Assembly: GCF_023715705.1 (NCBI RefSeq)
Contig: NZ_JAMBOS010000014.1
Location: forward strand, 29,012-93,011
Length of the DNA: 64,000 nt
From: Halalkalibacter oceani
Lineage (GTDB): Bacteria; Bacillota; Bacilli; Bacillales; Bacillaceae_D
Reading direction: 5' to 3'
Shown: positions 35,782 through 45,575 of the stretch, one piece after another
Position numbering within the stretch: the stretch's first letter is position 1
Layout of the letters: each line of letters starts with the position of its first letter
Translations under genes and position numbers: made by a program
The notes under the pieces: model-generated
Told to the model about the DNA's origin: nothing
What the model saw: only the letters and a program-made list of their open reading frames with translations
Database searches by the model: none

Positions 35782-36180
35782 CGAAATCCCTCCTGAAAAA
35801 AGTAATTGAGGCAGCCTGGATCACTCCGGATCCAAACAAACCTCTTTACTGATTCGTGGAAATGTAACCAATTTCCTTCACATAAATGGAAAAAAAGATA
35901 ATATTTTGTCTGTTCTTTGTTTGAGAAAAAATAAACACTTATTGGGGGATGACTTTTGTTCGTTGGCCGATGGCTAAGGAGAAGCTCATGATTTCACAAA
36001 AGCGAGACGGTCGACAGGCTTTTTTGATAAAAGTATTTGTCCCGATCCAGAGCTTCGAACCCGCTATCGGGATGGGGGACACGCTTTCCGCAGGCGGGCG
36101 TTGAACGAACCGGCACGGTGGTGGATTTCAACCTGCCCTTCCCTCCTGCAGGAGTCGGCCCTCCCATCCCGTCCGCTTTT
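35782..36180. other. Promoter side of the aldehyde dehydrogenase gene, then repeat debris
   Basis: No gene is seen. The first 150 bases are AT-rich leader. From about 36050 the base composition turns GC-rich and repeat-like, leading into the transposase remnant. Confidence 0.5.
36081..36100 (-). repeat. Left, inverted copy of a dispersed Bacillaceae repeat core
   Basis: ACGCTTTCCGCAGGCGGGCG is the reverse complement of a CCCGCCTGCGGAAAGCG-type core. The related core in opposite orientation lies at 36545-36561. Confidence 0.5.
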
Positions 36181-36466
36181 TCTAGTGGGATACCGTGAAT
36201 ACAGCTCCAATCCGAGTGTGTGTCAGAACTGTCCAGTGCTTTCCCGATGTACCAAAAACAAAGACCATAAGAAGCGGATCTTACGCCACATTTGGCAGGA
36301 TGCGTTGGACGAACGTGAAGGAGCTCGAAAAAATATCCATGCAGACGATGCTTGGTTTTGCTGCCATGTAGCCGGAAAACTATACGAAAAATGCAAAAAC
36401 AAGGCTGGACCATCACTACTGTATTTACCTGCATGTCGAACAAAGCACTATCGTCGTAGCGGATGA
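36181..36466 (+). pseudogene. IS1182-family transposase remnant
   Basis: The frame encodes VGYREYSSNPSVCQNCPVLS then RCTKNKDHKKRILRHIWQDA, the cysteine-containing region before the last catalytic block of IS1182-type DDE transposases. About 50 residues that should follow are missing. A frame change then leads to VKELEKISMQTMLGFAAM, the C-terminal segment of the family, then a stop. The N-terminal two thirds are absent. The element is dead; no terminal inverted repeats of the IS can be defined. Confidence 0.7.
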
Positions 36467-36485
36467 AATAGACGAAGACACCTGC

Positions 36486-36590
36486 GGGAGAAAAAGCAAC
36501 GGTGGGACCCCACAGGGCGGTAGCCCAAGGAGGCTCACCAGCATCCCGCGGAAAGCGAAGTTTATTTCAGGAGCGACGGATTCCCCTCTT
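36486..36590 (+). repeat. Dispersed Bacillaceae intergenic repeat
   Basis: The stretch with CCCCACAGGGCGG, AGGAGGCTCACCAGC and CCCGCGGAAAGCGAAG follows the pattern of a repeat I recall as common between genes in Bacillaceae. Only this copy and a short inverted partner at 36081 are seen. The 36591-36769 remainder has no gene. Confidence 0.5.
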
Positions 36591-36769
36591 TTCATTTTTT
36601 CGGATAGTCATATAGAAAATACTTTGGACCAAGCATCGTTTTGTAGTCGGTCTGGAGTAATGGCTACGCTTATTACTTAAAAGCTACTGAAAAAGTGTAA
36701 GTCATCCTTAATCAGCAGCTTCTGATTAAGGAGGTGCGTTCATATCTTTATAAGGAAAGGAGGCGGCGT

Positions 36770-37960
36770 ATGGATATAACGGTGCGTCAGGGAGACAGCC
36801 TTTGGTATTACAGTCAGTTATTTTCGCTTCCGCTCCCGCTGCTTGTCGACGCGAACAGACATGTTACTCCAGACCGTCTGTCGGTGGGAATGAGGATTTC
36901 AATACCTGGTTATACAATCAGTGCTTATCATGTAGGGGCCGGTGATTCACTTTGGATGATCGCGAACAGGCTGGGGATTCCGCTTGATCAGCTTTTTCTT
37001 GTCAATCAGCAGCTTGATCCGAACAATTTGCAAATGGGTCAGCGTCTCTTGCTTCCGCAACGGGTTACGGCGAAGGTTATCCAGGGAGCAAGGCCATACT
37101 GGTCGGCATCCTTGCAAAATGATTTGCGCGTGTTAACGGAAGTCTATCCTTTTATTAGAAGAGAGGTCATTGGCGCAAGTGTGATGGGAAAGCCGATTGA
37201 GGAAATCCGAATTGGGTACGGCCCGAAAAAAATCCACTTCAACGGCTCCTTTCATGCTCATGAATGGATTACGACCCCTGTGCTCGTTGAATTTATCAAT
37301 GAGTACGCGCTTGCGTTAACGAATCAAACTGCGATAAGAGGGTTGAATATGCAGGCTCTTTATGAAGAAGTCGAGCTTTCGATCGTGCCGCTCGTCAATC
37401 CAGACGGAGTCGATCTCGTCATTAACGGACCACCGGCCGAGGAACCGTACCGTTCGAACGTCATAGAGCTGAATGACGGAGCGACTTCTTTTGCGGGCTG
37501 GAAAGCGAATATTCGCGGGGTTGATTTGAATAATCAGTATCCCGCTCGCTGGGAGATTGAAGCAGAAAGAAAGCCGAGATCACCGGCACCACGCGACTTT
37601 CCGGGGTATCAGCCATTAAGCGAGCCGGAAGCAATCGCCATGGCGGAGCTGACTGAAGCGAGAGATTTCTGGAGAGTGCTCGCTTTTCATACACAGGGGG
37701 AGGTAATCTTCTGGGGATATCAGGGGCTGGAGCCTCCGGAGGCAGAAGGAATTGTCAATGAATTTGCCCGGGTCAGCGGCTATGAGCCGATCCGTTACGT
37801 CGATAGCTATGCCGGTTATAAGGACTGGTTTATTCAGGAATGGCAGCGCCCTGGCTTTACCGTGGAGCTTGGCAGAGGCACGAATCCTCTTCCGCTGTCA
37901 CAGTATCCGGCGATCTATCAAAACGCGCTTGGCATCATGCTGGCAGCGTTATATATGTAA
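36770..37960 (+). CDS. LysM / M14 gamma-D-glutamyl-diamino acid endopeptidase
   Basis: This 396-residue protein has two LysM domains (residues about 2-47 and 51-95, each with a GDSLW core) and an M14 peptidase domain. Zinc ligands appear in FHAHEWITTP (HxxE) and LAFHTQGEVI; NPDGVDL, RGVDLNNQYPARWE and FTVELGRGTNPLP give substrate and catalytic Glu sites. The layout matches endopeptidase I of Lysinibacillus sphaericus, which cuts gamma-D-Glu-diaminopimelate bonds in peptidoglycan. No signal peptide is visible, in line with a sporulation or recycling role. GGAAAGGAGGCGG precedes ATG 36770. Confidence 0.92.
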   Translation: MDITVRQGDSLWYYSQLFSLPLPLLVDANRHVTPDRLSVGMRISIPGYTISAYHVGAGDSLWMIANRLGIPLDQLFLVNQQLDPNNLQMGQRLLLPQRVTAKVIQGARPYWSASLQNDLRVLTEVYPFIRREVIGASVMGKPIEEIRIGYGPKKIHFNGSFHAHEWITTPVLVEFINEYALALTNQTAIRGLNMQALYEEVELSIVPLVNPDGVDLVINGPPAEEPYRSNVIELNDGATSFAGWKANIRGVDLNNQYPARWEIEAERKPRSPAPRDFPGYQPLSEPEAIAMAELTEARDFWRVLAFHTQGEVIFWGYQGLEPPEAEGIVNEFARVSGYEPIRYVDSYAGYKDWFIQEWQRPGFTVELGRGTNPLPLSQYPAIYQNALGIMLAALYM

Positions 37961-38114
37961 GAACTGCCTTAACATTTGATGTCCCGGCTTCAGACAAAAC
38001 AGGCTTTGACAAAGAGCTTGAGTCAAAACTAGCTTTGGACCTACTGGCAATGGTCTCACACGCCACAAGCGCGTTGTGAGAAACCTACTTATAACGGGCT
38101 TTAAAAGATCGTGG

Positions 38115-38154
38115 CGGCGGGCAAAAGGTAAAAAAACAACCTTTTGTCTCAGCC
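38115..38154. terminator. Weak terminator with the shared inner stem
   Basis: CAAAAGGT and ACCTTTTG pair perfectly around an A-rich loop; the outer GGC/GCC stem is poor and the following T-tract is broken. The rest of 37961-38241 shows no gene. Confidence 0.5.
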
Positions 38155-38241
38155 TCTTCTCATGATCGTTCATCTTTTTTTACCATAATCCGGACACTTG
38201 TCTCATATAAATTAGGGACAGGTTGGAGAGGGAGAGGAAAG

Positions 38242-39558
38242 ATGACATCATTTTTTAAAGGGGCTTTACTGCTAACAATTGCCGCATTTGCGGGCGAGTG
38301 TATCGAATTTCTTGTGAATATTGTGTTGGCACGGGAATTGGGCGAGGAAGGACTCGGCTTATATATGTCGATTTTGCCGACGATTATGTTTGTCGTAGTG
38401 CTTGCCAGTCTCGAACTGCCGATTTCGATATCCAAGTTTGTTGCTGAAAAGGAGCAGCTTTTTCACCGCAGCATGCTGCTGCATGCGCTGCGCTTTGCTG
38501 CGGTTTGCACGCTGATCTTTGTCGCGGTCTCGGTCTGGGTTCTGCCCCTTATTCCGGTGTTCGATCACTACCATCCGCTCGTGCCCTGGCTCTTTATTCT
38601 TTTGATTCCGCTGATCGCTTTTTCTTCCGTTGCCCGCGGTTATTTTATGGGGGCGCAGAAGATGAGCCGCATCGCGTTTGCCAACTTTTTACGGCGGGCT
38701 GCCCAGCTTGTCCTCCTAATCTTTATCTTTAATATGATGTCGTTTACCCAGGATGTCGCCATTTTCGTCGCTTTGTGCACATTGGTCGCCAGTGAACTGG
38801 TCGTATTTGGCTATTTGTTTTTTGCCTTTTTGCTGCAAATGAATCTATTGAAACGGCGGCCGCGGGCGACACTGGACGGGAAGAAAGTGCGGCGCACCCT
38901 GCTTGAGGTGTCGGTACCGACAACGGGATTACGGATTTTCCACGCGGCGACATTCGCGCTTAAACCGTTTTTGATTAAGGAGGCGCTGGTCCGGGCGGGA
39001 ATGGTTGAGGGGCTGGCGATGACCCAATATGGGAAGCTGGCGGGAGTCGCATTCTCGATCGGTTTTTTTCCGGCTTTTATTGCCCATTCCTTGTTAATTG
39101 TCCTGATTCCGACCGTTTCTGAAGCCTATGCCAAAAAAGAGTTTGCCAGGCTACGTTCTCTGATGCGGAAAGTGATGCTGCTGACGGCCGGGTACGGCAT
39201 ACCGGCTGTGATGGTGTTTTATTTTTTTGCCGAACCATTGACAAGCCTGTTTTTTGAAAACTCACCCGCTGTACGTTATTTGCAGCTGCTCGTGCCGTAT
39301 TTCCTGTTTCATTTTTTTGCGATTCCGATGCAGGCCTTTTTAATTGGCATCGGCCTGGTGAAGGATGCTTTTGTTCACGCGCTTTATTCAACGGTCTTTT
39401 CCTTCGGGATGATGTTTGTCCTCGGTTCGATGCCAAGCATGCAAATGGATGGGGTGATACTCGGCATGAATATGGGAGCTGTGCTTTTAACGTTGATGCA
39501 TTATGTGACGATTTGCGAGAAAATCAATGTCACCCTTTTGTTGCAGAAAAAGCATTGA
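38242..39558 (+). CDS. MOP-superfamily flippase (SpoVB/YtgP-like)
   Basis: This 438-residue membrane protein has about 12-14 helices and belongs to the polysaccharide/lipid exporter branch. It starts FFKGALLLTIAAFAGECIEF and then has NIVLARELGEEGLGLYMSI, and contains ARGYFMGAQKMSRIAFANFL, the pattern of SpoVB/YtgP proteins. Such proteins flip lipid-linked sugars or peptidoglycan precursors; SpoVB acts in spore cortex formation. Members are usually slightly longer. The GGAGAGGGAGAGG ribosome site fits the ATG. Which lipid it moves is unknown. Confidence 0.85.
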   Translation: MTSFFKGALLLTIAAFAGECIEFLVNIVLARELGEEGLGLYMSILPTIMFVVVLASLELPISISKFVAEKEQLFHRSMLLHALRFAAVCTLIFVAVSVWVLPLIPVFDHYHPLVPWLFILLIPLIAFSSVARGYFMGAQKMSRIAFANFLRRAAQLVLLIFIFNMMSFTQDVAIFVALCTLVASELVVFGYLFFAFLLQMNLLKRRPRATLDGKKVRRTLLEVSVPTTGLRIFHAATFALKPFLIKEALVRAGMVEGLAMTQYGKLAGVAFSIGFFPAFIAHSLLIVLIPTVSEAYAKKEFARLRSLMRKVMLLTAGYGIPAVMVFYFFAEPLTSLFFENSPAVRYLQLLVPYFLFHFFAIPMQAFLIGIGLVKDAFVHALYSTVFSFGMMFVLGSMPSMQMDGVILGMNMGAVLLTLMHYVTICEKINVTLLLQKKH

Positions 39559-39600
39559 AGGAGAACGCAAATAAGAAAGAGGATTCATTCAAGAAAAAGA

Positions 39601-39631
39601 AGGTAATGCTAACAGTAGCATGCCTTTTTTT
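39601..39631 (+). terminator. Terminator of the flippase gene
   Basis: AGGTAATGCTA pairs with TAGCATGCCT, then a run of T. Confidence 0.8.
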
Positions 39632-39636
39632 CATGC

Positions 39637-39694
39637 TTGACTAATTTGTATATACAAGTTAAACTGAAACCGTCATCATTCTTGTATATACAAG
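39637..39694 (+). promoter_or_regulatory. treP promoter with two TreR operators
   Basis: TTGACT (39637-39642) is a good -35. TTGTATATACAA (39646-39657) and CTTGTATATACAAG (39681-39694) are palindromes like the TreR operators of Bacillus. The first lies between -35 and -10, the second just downstream, so repressor would block polymerase. A weak cre-like TGAAAACGCTTCAA follows at 39724-39737. Confidence 0.85.
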
Positions 39695-39755
39695 TTTATT
39701 GGGACAATTTCTTTAATATGCTGTGAAAACGCTTCAAACGAGAGGAGAATGAAGG

Positions 39756-41195
39756 ATGAGTACGAATAAAGAGGCTGCAAAGGAGATTCTTGCAGCGATA
39801 GGCGGTAAGGAAAACATCGCCTCAGCCACTCATTGTGTGACGAGACTTCGTTTTGCATTGCATGATGAGAAACAGGTTGATCAGAAAGCGCTCGAAAACA
39901 TTGATGTGGTGAAAGGCTCGTTTTCAACAAATGGTCAGTTTCAAATTGTGGTCGGACAAGGACTCGTTGATAAAGTATACAAAGAATTAGTTGTGTTGGC
40001 GGGCATTTCAGAGGCCTCAAAGGATGAAACAAAGTCGGCCGCTGAGAAGAATCTAAATCCGATCCAGCGCGCGGTGAAAACATTGGCTGATGTCTTCATT
40101 CCGATCCTGCCGGCGATAGTAACGGCCGGTTTGCTGATGGGGATTAATAATGTCCTGACAGGGGGAGGAATCTTCTTTGAAGGAGATACAGCGATTATTG
40201 ATGTCTATCCACAATGGGCCGATTTCGCGGATATTATTCATGTTATTGCCAATACAGCATTCACCTTCCTGCCGGCGTTAATCGGCTGGTCGGCCGTGAA
40301 GCGTTTTGGCGGTAATCCGCTGCTCGGGATTGTAATGGGTTTGATTTTAGTACATCCGGCTTTGCTGAATGCGTGGGATTACGGCGCTGCCCGGGAAGCA
40401 GGCGAGATACCAACTTGGAATTTGTTCGGTTTGGAAATCAATAAGCTCGGTTACCAGGGGCAGGTGCTGCCGGTTTTCGTTGCTTCGATTATTTTGGCGA
40501 AGCTCGATGTCTTTTTGCGTAAACGGATTCCTGACTCCATCCAGCTGTTAACGGTCGCACCGATTGCTCTGCTTGTGACGAGCTTTTTAACATTTGCTCT
40601 TGTCGGCCCACTGACGTTTGCGATTGGGAATGGAATTGCAGACGGGTTCATTTGGCTGTTTGGCACACTGCCGTGGATTGCCGGTTTCTTATACGGGATT
40701 ATTTACGGTCCGCTTGTTATCACCGGAATGCACCATGTCTTTCTCGCGGTTGACCTGCAGCTGACAACAGGGACAGAGGCAGGCGGCACGTTCCTTTGGC
40801 CGATTCTTGCTTTATCCAATATCGCACAAGGGTCTGCGGCATTCGCGATGTATTTCCTTGTGAAGAACGCCAACTTGAAAGGTCTTTCCGGCACGGCCGG
40901 TCTTTCCGCATGGCTGGGCATTACCGAGCCTGCTCTGTTCGGGGTCAATCTTCGCTACCGTTTCCCATTCATTATGGCGATTATTAGTGCCGGGATTGCC
41001 GGAATGTTTGTGACGATCAATGGCGTGTTGGCAAATGCGGTCGGCGTAGGTGGTGTTCCGGCGTTTGTCTCGATTCGCGGCCAGGATTGGGGACCGTTTT
41101 TCATTGGGATGGCAGTCGTTATTTTGCTTCCGTTTGTGTTAACAGTCCTTTACGGCAAGCTCACGAAACCAAAGAGCTTAAAAGAAGAAGAGTGA
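39756..41195 (+). CDS. treP: PTS trehalose-specific IIBC component
   Basis: This 479-residue permease phosphorylates trehalose to trehalose 6-phosphate during uptake. The N-terminal IIB domain has the phospho-Cys27 in SATHCVTRLRFAL; the IIC domain (about 105-470) has ten helices with PAIVTAGLLMGINNVL and GMHHVFLAVDLQL. No IIA domain is fused, so it relies on the glucose-type IIA encoded elsewhere. It is first in treP-treA-treR and is controlled by two TreR operators. Confidence 0.95.
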   Translation: MSTNKEAAKEILAAIGGKENIASATHCVTRLRFALHDEKQVDQKALENIDVVKGSFSTNGQFQIVVGQGLVDKVYKELVVLAGISEASKDETKSAAEKNLNPIQRAVKTLADVFIPILPAIVTAGLLMGINNVLTGGGIFFEGDTAIIDVYPQWADFADIIHVIANTAFTFLPALIGWSAVKRFGGNPLLGIVMGLILVHPALLNAWDYGAAREAGEIPTWNLFGLEINKLGYQGQVLPVFVASIILAKLDVFLRKRIPDSIQLLTVAPIALLVTSFLTFALVGPLTFAIGNGIADGFIWLFGTLPWIAGFLYGIIYGPLVITGMHHVFLAVDLQLTTGTEAGGTFLWPILALSNIAQGSAAFAMYFLVKNANLKGLSGTAGLSAWLGITEPALFGVNLRYRFPFIMAIISAGIAGMFVTINGVLANAVGVGGVPAFVSIRGQDWGPFFIGMAVVILLPFVLTVLYGKLTKPKSLKEEE

Positions 41196-41217
41196 ACGAA
41201 AGAAAGGATGTTATGAA

Positions 41218-42900
41218 ATGAAGGAATGGTGGAGGCGTTCGGTCGTCTATCAAATTTACCCGAAAAGCTTTAATGATACGACAGGCAACGGGGTTGGTGA
41301 TATTCAGGGGATCATCGAAAAGCTTGATTATTTAAAAAAGCTTGGCGTCGATGTTCTCTGGCTGACGCCGATTTACGAATCCCCGCAAAAAGATAATGGC
41401 TATGATATTGCCGACTATTACCGGATCCATGAGGAATATGGGACGATGGCTGATTTTGAACGGCTGCTCAAAGAAACGCACCAACGAGGTATGAAGCTGA
41501 TTATGGATTTGGTTGTAAATCACACATCGACTGAGCACCGCTGGTTTCAGGAGGCGCGGCAGACGAAGGACAATCCATATCGTGAATTTTATATTTGGAA
41601 GGATGCGGTCGATGGAGAGGAGCCGAATAATTGGCAATCGAAATTCGGCGGCTCCGCCTGGAAGCTGGATGAGAAAACAGGGCAGTATTATTTGCATTTG
41701 TTCGATGTGAGCCAGGCCGATTTGAACTGGGAAAATGAGAAAGTACGAAACGCCGTGTATGAGATGATGCATTTCTGGTTTGAAAAAGGGATTGACGGCT
41801 TCAGACTGGATGTCATTAATCTCATCTCAAAGGATCAGCGCTTTCCAGATGATGATGGCAGCGTTCCTCCCGGAGACGGGCGCAAATTTTATACCGACGG
41901 TCCGCGGGTTCACGAGTATCTTCATGAGATGAACAGGGAAGTGTTGGCGAAGTATGACAGCATGACCGTCGGAGAAATGTCCTCGACGTCCATCGACGCT
42001 TGTGTCAAGTATTCGAAGCCGGAGCGTCAGGAGCTGAGCATGACCTTTAATTTCCATCATCTGAAGGTCGATTACCCGAATGGGGAGAAATGGGCGCTCG
42101 CTGATTTTGACTTTCTCGCACTGAAGCGCATCCTTTCAACGTGGCAGGTCGAGATGAATAAAGGTGGAGGCTGGAATGCCTTGTTCTGGTGCAATCATGA
42201 CCAGCCGCGTGTTGTGACCCGCTATGGCGATGACCGGACATACCATCGGCAGTCGGCGAAAATGCTGGCGACGACGATTCATTTGATGCAGGGGACGCCC
42301 TATATTTATCAGGGGGAAGAGTTTGGCATGACCGACCCGGGCTTTGAGCGGATCGAAGACTATCGGGATGTCGAAACGGTGAACTTTTACCGGATTATGA
42401 AGGAAAAAGGGATTGCCGAAGAGAAGATCATGGAGATTATTAAGCGGAAATCGCGTGACAACTCACGGACGCCGGTCCAGTGGGATGACTCGCCGAATGC
42501 CGGTTTTACGACAGGCACACCGTGGATCGGGGTAGCGCCGAATTATAAGGAGATCAATGCCGAACAGGCGGTGGCCGATCCAGACTCCATCTTTTATCAT
42601 TATCAAAAGCTGATTCAGCTGCGTAAAGAGCTTGATGTGATGACTGAGGGCGATTATTTGTTGAGATGCGCCGATGACGAGCAGTTTTTTGTCTTCGAAC
42701 GAAACGGTCAAAATGAGACGCTCCTTGTGGTGAACAATTTTTACGGGAAAGAAGGGACGCTCGTTTTACCTGAGCAGTGGCAACGTTTCATTGGCCGCGA
42801 AAAACTGATTTTATCAAATTATCCTGATCAGCCGCAGTTTTCGGAAGAAATCAATCTTCGCCCTTATGAGTCTCTCGTTTATCATGTGACAGAAACGTGA
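41218..42900 (+). CDS. treA: Phospho-alpha-(1,1)-glucosidase (trehalose-6-phosphate hydrolase)
   Basis: This 560-residue GH13 enzyme splits trehalose 6-phosphate into glucose and glucose 6-phosphate. GH13 blocks are LVVNHTSTEHRWF, the nucleophile Asp in IDGFRLDVINLIS, the acid/base Glu in MTVGEMSSTS and the transition-state Asp in FWCNHDQPRVV. It starts 22 bases after treP and is followed by treR, fixing the substrate among the very similar oligo-1,6-glucosidases. Confidence 0.95.
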   Translation: MKEWWRRSVVYQIYPKSFNDTTGNGVGDIQGIIEKLDYLKKLGVDVLWLTPIYESPQKDNGYDIADYYRIHEEYGTMADFERLLKETHQRGMKLIMDLVVNHTSTEHRWFQEARQTKDNPYREFYIWKDAVDGEEPNNWQSKFGGSAWKLDEKTGQYYLHLFDVSQADLNWENEKVRNAVYEMMHFWFEKGIDGFRLDVINLISKDQRFPDDDGSVPPGDGRKFYTDGPRVHEYLHEMNREVLAKYDSMTVGEMSSTSIDACVKYSKPERQELSMTFNFHHLKVDYPNGEKWALADFDFLALKRILSTWQVEMNKGGGWNALFWCNHDQPRVVTRYGDDRTYHRQSAKMLATTIHLMQGTPYIYQGEEFGMTDPGFERIEDYRDVETVNFYRIMKEKGIAEEKIMEIIKRKSRDNSRTPVQWDDSPNAGFTTGTPWIGVAPNYKEINAEQAVADPDSIFYHYQKLIQLRKELDVMTEGDYLLRCADDEQFFVFERNGQNETLLVVNNFYGKEGTLVLPEQWQRFIGREKLILSNYPDQPQFSEEINLRPYESLVYHVTET

Positions 42901-42924
42901 TAAAGTTAGACTAGGTGATAGATC

Positions 42925-43641
42925 ATGATCAGAAACAAGTTTCGAATGATTTACGATGATTTAGTGGAAAGAATTCAGACCGGGGAGCTGAAGGCCAATA
43001 TGTTGCTCCCCTCGGAAAACGAACTTGCCGAAGAGTATCAGGCGTCACGGGAAACGATTCGTAAGGCGCTGAAGCTGTTGTCGGAGCACGGCTATATTCA
43101 GAAAATGCAGGGTAAAGGCTCGATGGTGCTTGATATTACGAAAATCAACTTTCCGATTTCAGGCCTCGTCAGCTTTCAGGAGCTTGCCGATAAGATGGGC
43201 ACTCGCACGCGGACCGACGTGGTTGAGGTGAAGAAGGATGTTATGACGACTGACATTCAGGAACAGTTTCAATTAGCGGTCCCCGAGTTATGCTGGCATG
43301 TGCAGCGGGTCCGTGAGATCGACCGTGAGCGGATTATTCTTGATCACGATTATTTACTCGCTTCTCTCATTCCGCGCCTGACTGAAGAGGCATGTGCCGT
43401 TTCTTTGTATGCGTATTTAGAAAATGAGCTTGGTTTGGATATCAGCTTTGCGAAAAAGGAAATTACGGTTGAAGCACCGACTGACGAGGATAAGGCTCTG
43501 CTTGACTTAGAAGACTACAACATGATTGTTGTTGTAAGGAGTCAAGTATATTTGGATGATGCGACGCTCTTTCAATATACCGAGTCACGCCACCGGCCGG
43601 ACAAGTTTCGTTTTGTTGATTTTGCGCGACGGAAGCATTAA
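42925..43641 (+). CDS. treR: Trehalose operon repressor (GntR/UTRA)
   Basis: This is a 238-residue repressor with a winged helix (LLPSENELAEEYQASRETIR then KALKLLSEHGYIQKMQGKGS) and a UTRA effector domain (ending FQYTESRHRPDKFRFVDFAR) that binds trehalose 6-phosphate. It is the third gene of the operon and should bind the two TTGTATATACAA palindromes before treP. Confidence 0.95.
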   Translation: MIRNKFRMIYDDLVERIQTGELKANMLLPSENELAEEYQASRETIRKALKLLSEHGYIQKMQGKGSMVLDITKINFPISGLVSFQELADKMGTRTRTDVVEVKKDVMTTDIQEQFQLAVPELCWHVQRVREIDRERIILDHDYLLASLIPRLTEEACAVSLYAYLENELGLDISFAKKEITVEAPTDEDKALLDLEDYNMIVVVRSQVYLDDATLFQYTESRHRPDKFRFVDFARRKH

Positions 43642-43646
43642 CAGAT

Positions 43647-43671
43647 AAGAAATACGCTACGCGTATTTCTT
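43647..43671 (+). terminator. Hairpin ending the tre operon
   Basis: AAGAAATACG and CGTATTTCTT form a perfect 10-bp stem. The next gene has an extended -10, TGTTATACT, at 43678-43686. Confidence 0.65.
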
Positions 43672-43715
43672 ATTGACTGTTATACTGGTTATAAAGAAAC
43701 GAAGGAGGCCTGAAG

Positions 43716-44204
43716 ATGAGTGTGTATCAGTTTACCGTTCAATCGCCGAAGGGGGAAGAGGTATCACTCGAAACATACAGCGGCAAGGTGCTGTTGATCG
43801 TCAACACTGCGACAAAATGCGGTCTGGCCCCTCAATTTAAAGGGCTTGAAAAGCTGTATCAGGATTATCGCGATCAAGGCTTTGTAGTGCTCGGCTTTCC
43901 ATGCAATCAATTTATGAATCAGGAGCCTGTCAGCAATGAGGAGATGGAGACGGTCTGTGAGCGTGACTTTGGGGTGACCTTTCCGTTGTTTGCCAAAATT
44001 AACGTCAACGGACCAGACGCTCACCCATTGTACAAGTTTTTGAAGCAGGAGAAAAAGGGTGTTCTCAGTCCGGAAATTAAATGGAACTTTACGAAATTTT
44101 TAGTCGACCAAAATGGACAGGTTGTTGAACGATTCGGACCGAACGTTGAACCGGCCAAAATAGAGGAAGCGATTAAAGAGCTACTGCAAACGCAGGCGGA
44201 GTAA
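43716..44204 (+). CDS. Glutathione peroxidase-family thiol peroxidase
   Basis: This 162-residue cytosolic peroxidase reduces H2O2 or lipid peroxides, in Bacilli usually with thioredoxin or bacillithiol as donor. The peroxidatic Cys35 lies in NTATKCGLAPQF; GFPCNQFMNQEP and KWNFTKFLVD supply the other catalytic residues. The selenocysteine of animal enzymes is a plain Cys. It has its own promoter and terminator and lies next to NOS, so both may serve oxidative/nitrosative stress defence. Confidence 0.93.
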   Translation: MSVYQFTVQSPKGEEVSLETYSGKVLLIVNTATKCGLAPQFKGLEKLYQDYRDQGFVVLGFPCNQFMNQEPVSNEEMETVCERDFGVTFPLFAKINVNGPDAHPLYKFLKQEKKGVLSPEIKWNFTKFLVDQNGQVVERFGPNVEPAKIEEAIKELLQTQAE

Positions 44205-44208
44205 AAGA

Positions 44209-44249
44209 GGGCACTGGACAAAGGCGACATTCAGCCTTGTTCAGTGCCC
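44209..44249 (+). terminator. Terminator of the peroxidase gene
   Basis: GGGCACTG and CAGTGCCC enclose CAAAGGC/GCCTTG. The following T-tract is short. Confidence 0.7.
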
Positions 44250-44291
44250 TTGCTGCAATCGTAGCGGGTAAAGGATGACGAGGTGAAACGT

Positions 44292-45398
44292 ATGAGTGCA
44301 GATCAAGTGGTGACAGAAGCCAGGGAGTTTATCCAGGCATGCTACGCTGAACTGGGAAAGCTGGAAAGCGAAGCGGAAGAAAGAATTAGAATGATTGAGG
44401 AAGAAATAAAGAAAGTGGGAAGTTATGAGCATACATTAGAAGAGCTGATCCATGGCGCACGGATGGCGTGGCGCAACAGCAACCGCTGTATCGGCCGTTT
44501 TTTCTGGGACACGCTTCATGTTTTTGATGCAAGGGGCCTGAAGACGGAGGCGGAAATTGCCGAAGCGCTTTTTCGCCATTTGACGTATGCGACAAACGGT
44601 GGCAAGGTTATCCCGGCGATCACGGTTTTTGATCCGGTTAAAAATGGTCAGAGACAGGTCCGGATTTGGAATCATCAGCTGATCCGCTATGCCGGCTATG
44701 AAACCCCGGCGGGTGTCATCGGCGATCCGGCATCAGTCGCCTTGACCTCTTTTTGTCAGTCGCTCGGCTGGGAAGGCGAAAAGACACCATTTGATGTCCT
44801 CCCGCTGGTGATACAAGTAGAGAACCGCGAGCCACAATGGTTTCCGGTTCCTGATCATTGCATCGTCGAAGTCGAGATTGAGCATCCGGAATTTGAGTCA
44901 TTTCGTCAGCTGCAATTGAAATGGTATGCTGTTCCCTTTATTGCCGATATGAAGCTGGATCTCGGCGGAGTGAGCTATACAGCGGCTCCTTTTAACGGCT
45001 GGTATATGGGAACCGAAATCGGCGCGCGGAATTTTGCCGACGAATTTCGCTATAATATGCTGCCGAAAGTGGCGGCCTGTATGGGACTGGATACGGCAAA
45101 AGACAGCACGCTCTGGAAGGACCGGGCATTGACGGAATTAAATATCGCTGTGCTTCATTCCTATAAGACGGCAGGGGTCAGCATTGTTGATCATCATACA
45201 GCGGCGAAGCAATTTAAACATTTTACCGAGCAGGAAAAAGACAGCGGAAGAGAGGTGACCGGAAAATGGTCATGGCTCATTCCCCCACTTTCTCCGGCGG
45301 CGACTCATATTTTCCACACCGATTACGAGGATACCGTCAAGAAACCTAACTACTTTTACCAGGAGCCTTTCCAGCCAACTTCGCTTAAGGGAAGTTGA
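44292..45398 (+). CDS. nos: Nitric oxide synthase oxygenase (bacterial NOS)
   Basis: This 368-residue heme enzyme makes NO from arginine. The proximal heme Cys is residue 66 in [14 protein letters not shown]; the arginine-binding Glu region is [13 protein letters not shown] and the pterin side ends [14 protein letters not shown]. No reductase domain is present, as usual in Bacilli, where general flavodoxins supply electrons. I prefer ATG 44292 with GAGGTG upstream, giving an N-terminus the same length as the Bacillus subtilis enzyme; GTG 44283 is possible. Confidence 0.95.
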   Translation: MSADQVVTEAREFIQACYAELGKLESEAEERIRMIEEEIKKVGSYEHTLEELIHGARMAWRNSNRCIGRFFWDTLHVFDARGLKTEAEIAEALFRHLTYATNGGKVIPAITVFDPVKNGQRQVRIWNHQLIRYAGYETPAGVIGDPASVALTSFCQSLGWEGEKTPFDVLPLVIQVENREPQWFPVPDHCIVEVEIEHPEFESFRQLQLKWYAVPFIADMKLDLGGVSYTAAPFNGWYMGTEIGARNFADEFRYNMLPKVAACMGLDTAKDSTLWKDRALTELNIAVLHSYKTAGVSIVDHHTAAKQFKHFTEQEKDSGREVTGKWSWLIPPLSPAATHIFHTDYEDTVKKPNYFYQEPFQPTSLKGS

Positions 45399-45575
45399 GG
45401 CGACTGAAAAACTTCTTGTTTCGTAATCTGAAAAAGAGGAATGGCTTCGGGGAAATCACCTGTAGCAAGGCTTTCTATATCAAGTAACAGCTACGCTCAT
45501 TGCAAAAAGCTGCTGGAACTTTTTCTGCGGCTTCGGTAAGATGAGAGGTGAGATAAAGAGATTGGACGTGAATCT

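Noticed and set aside
36181..36466. Functional IS1182 insertion sequence
   Set aside because: N-terminal two thirds are missing, the reading frame changes and stops follow, and no terminal repeats can be defined.
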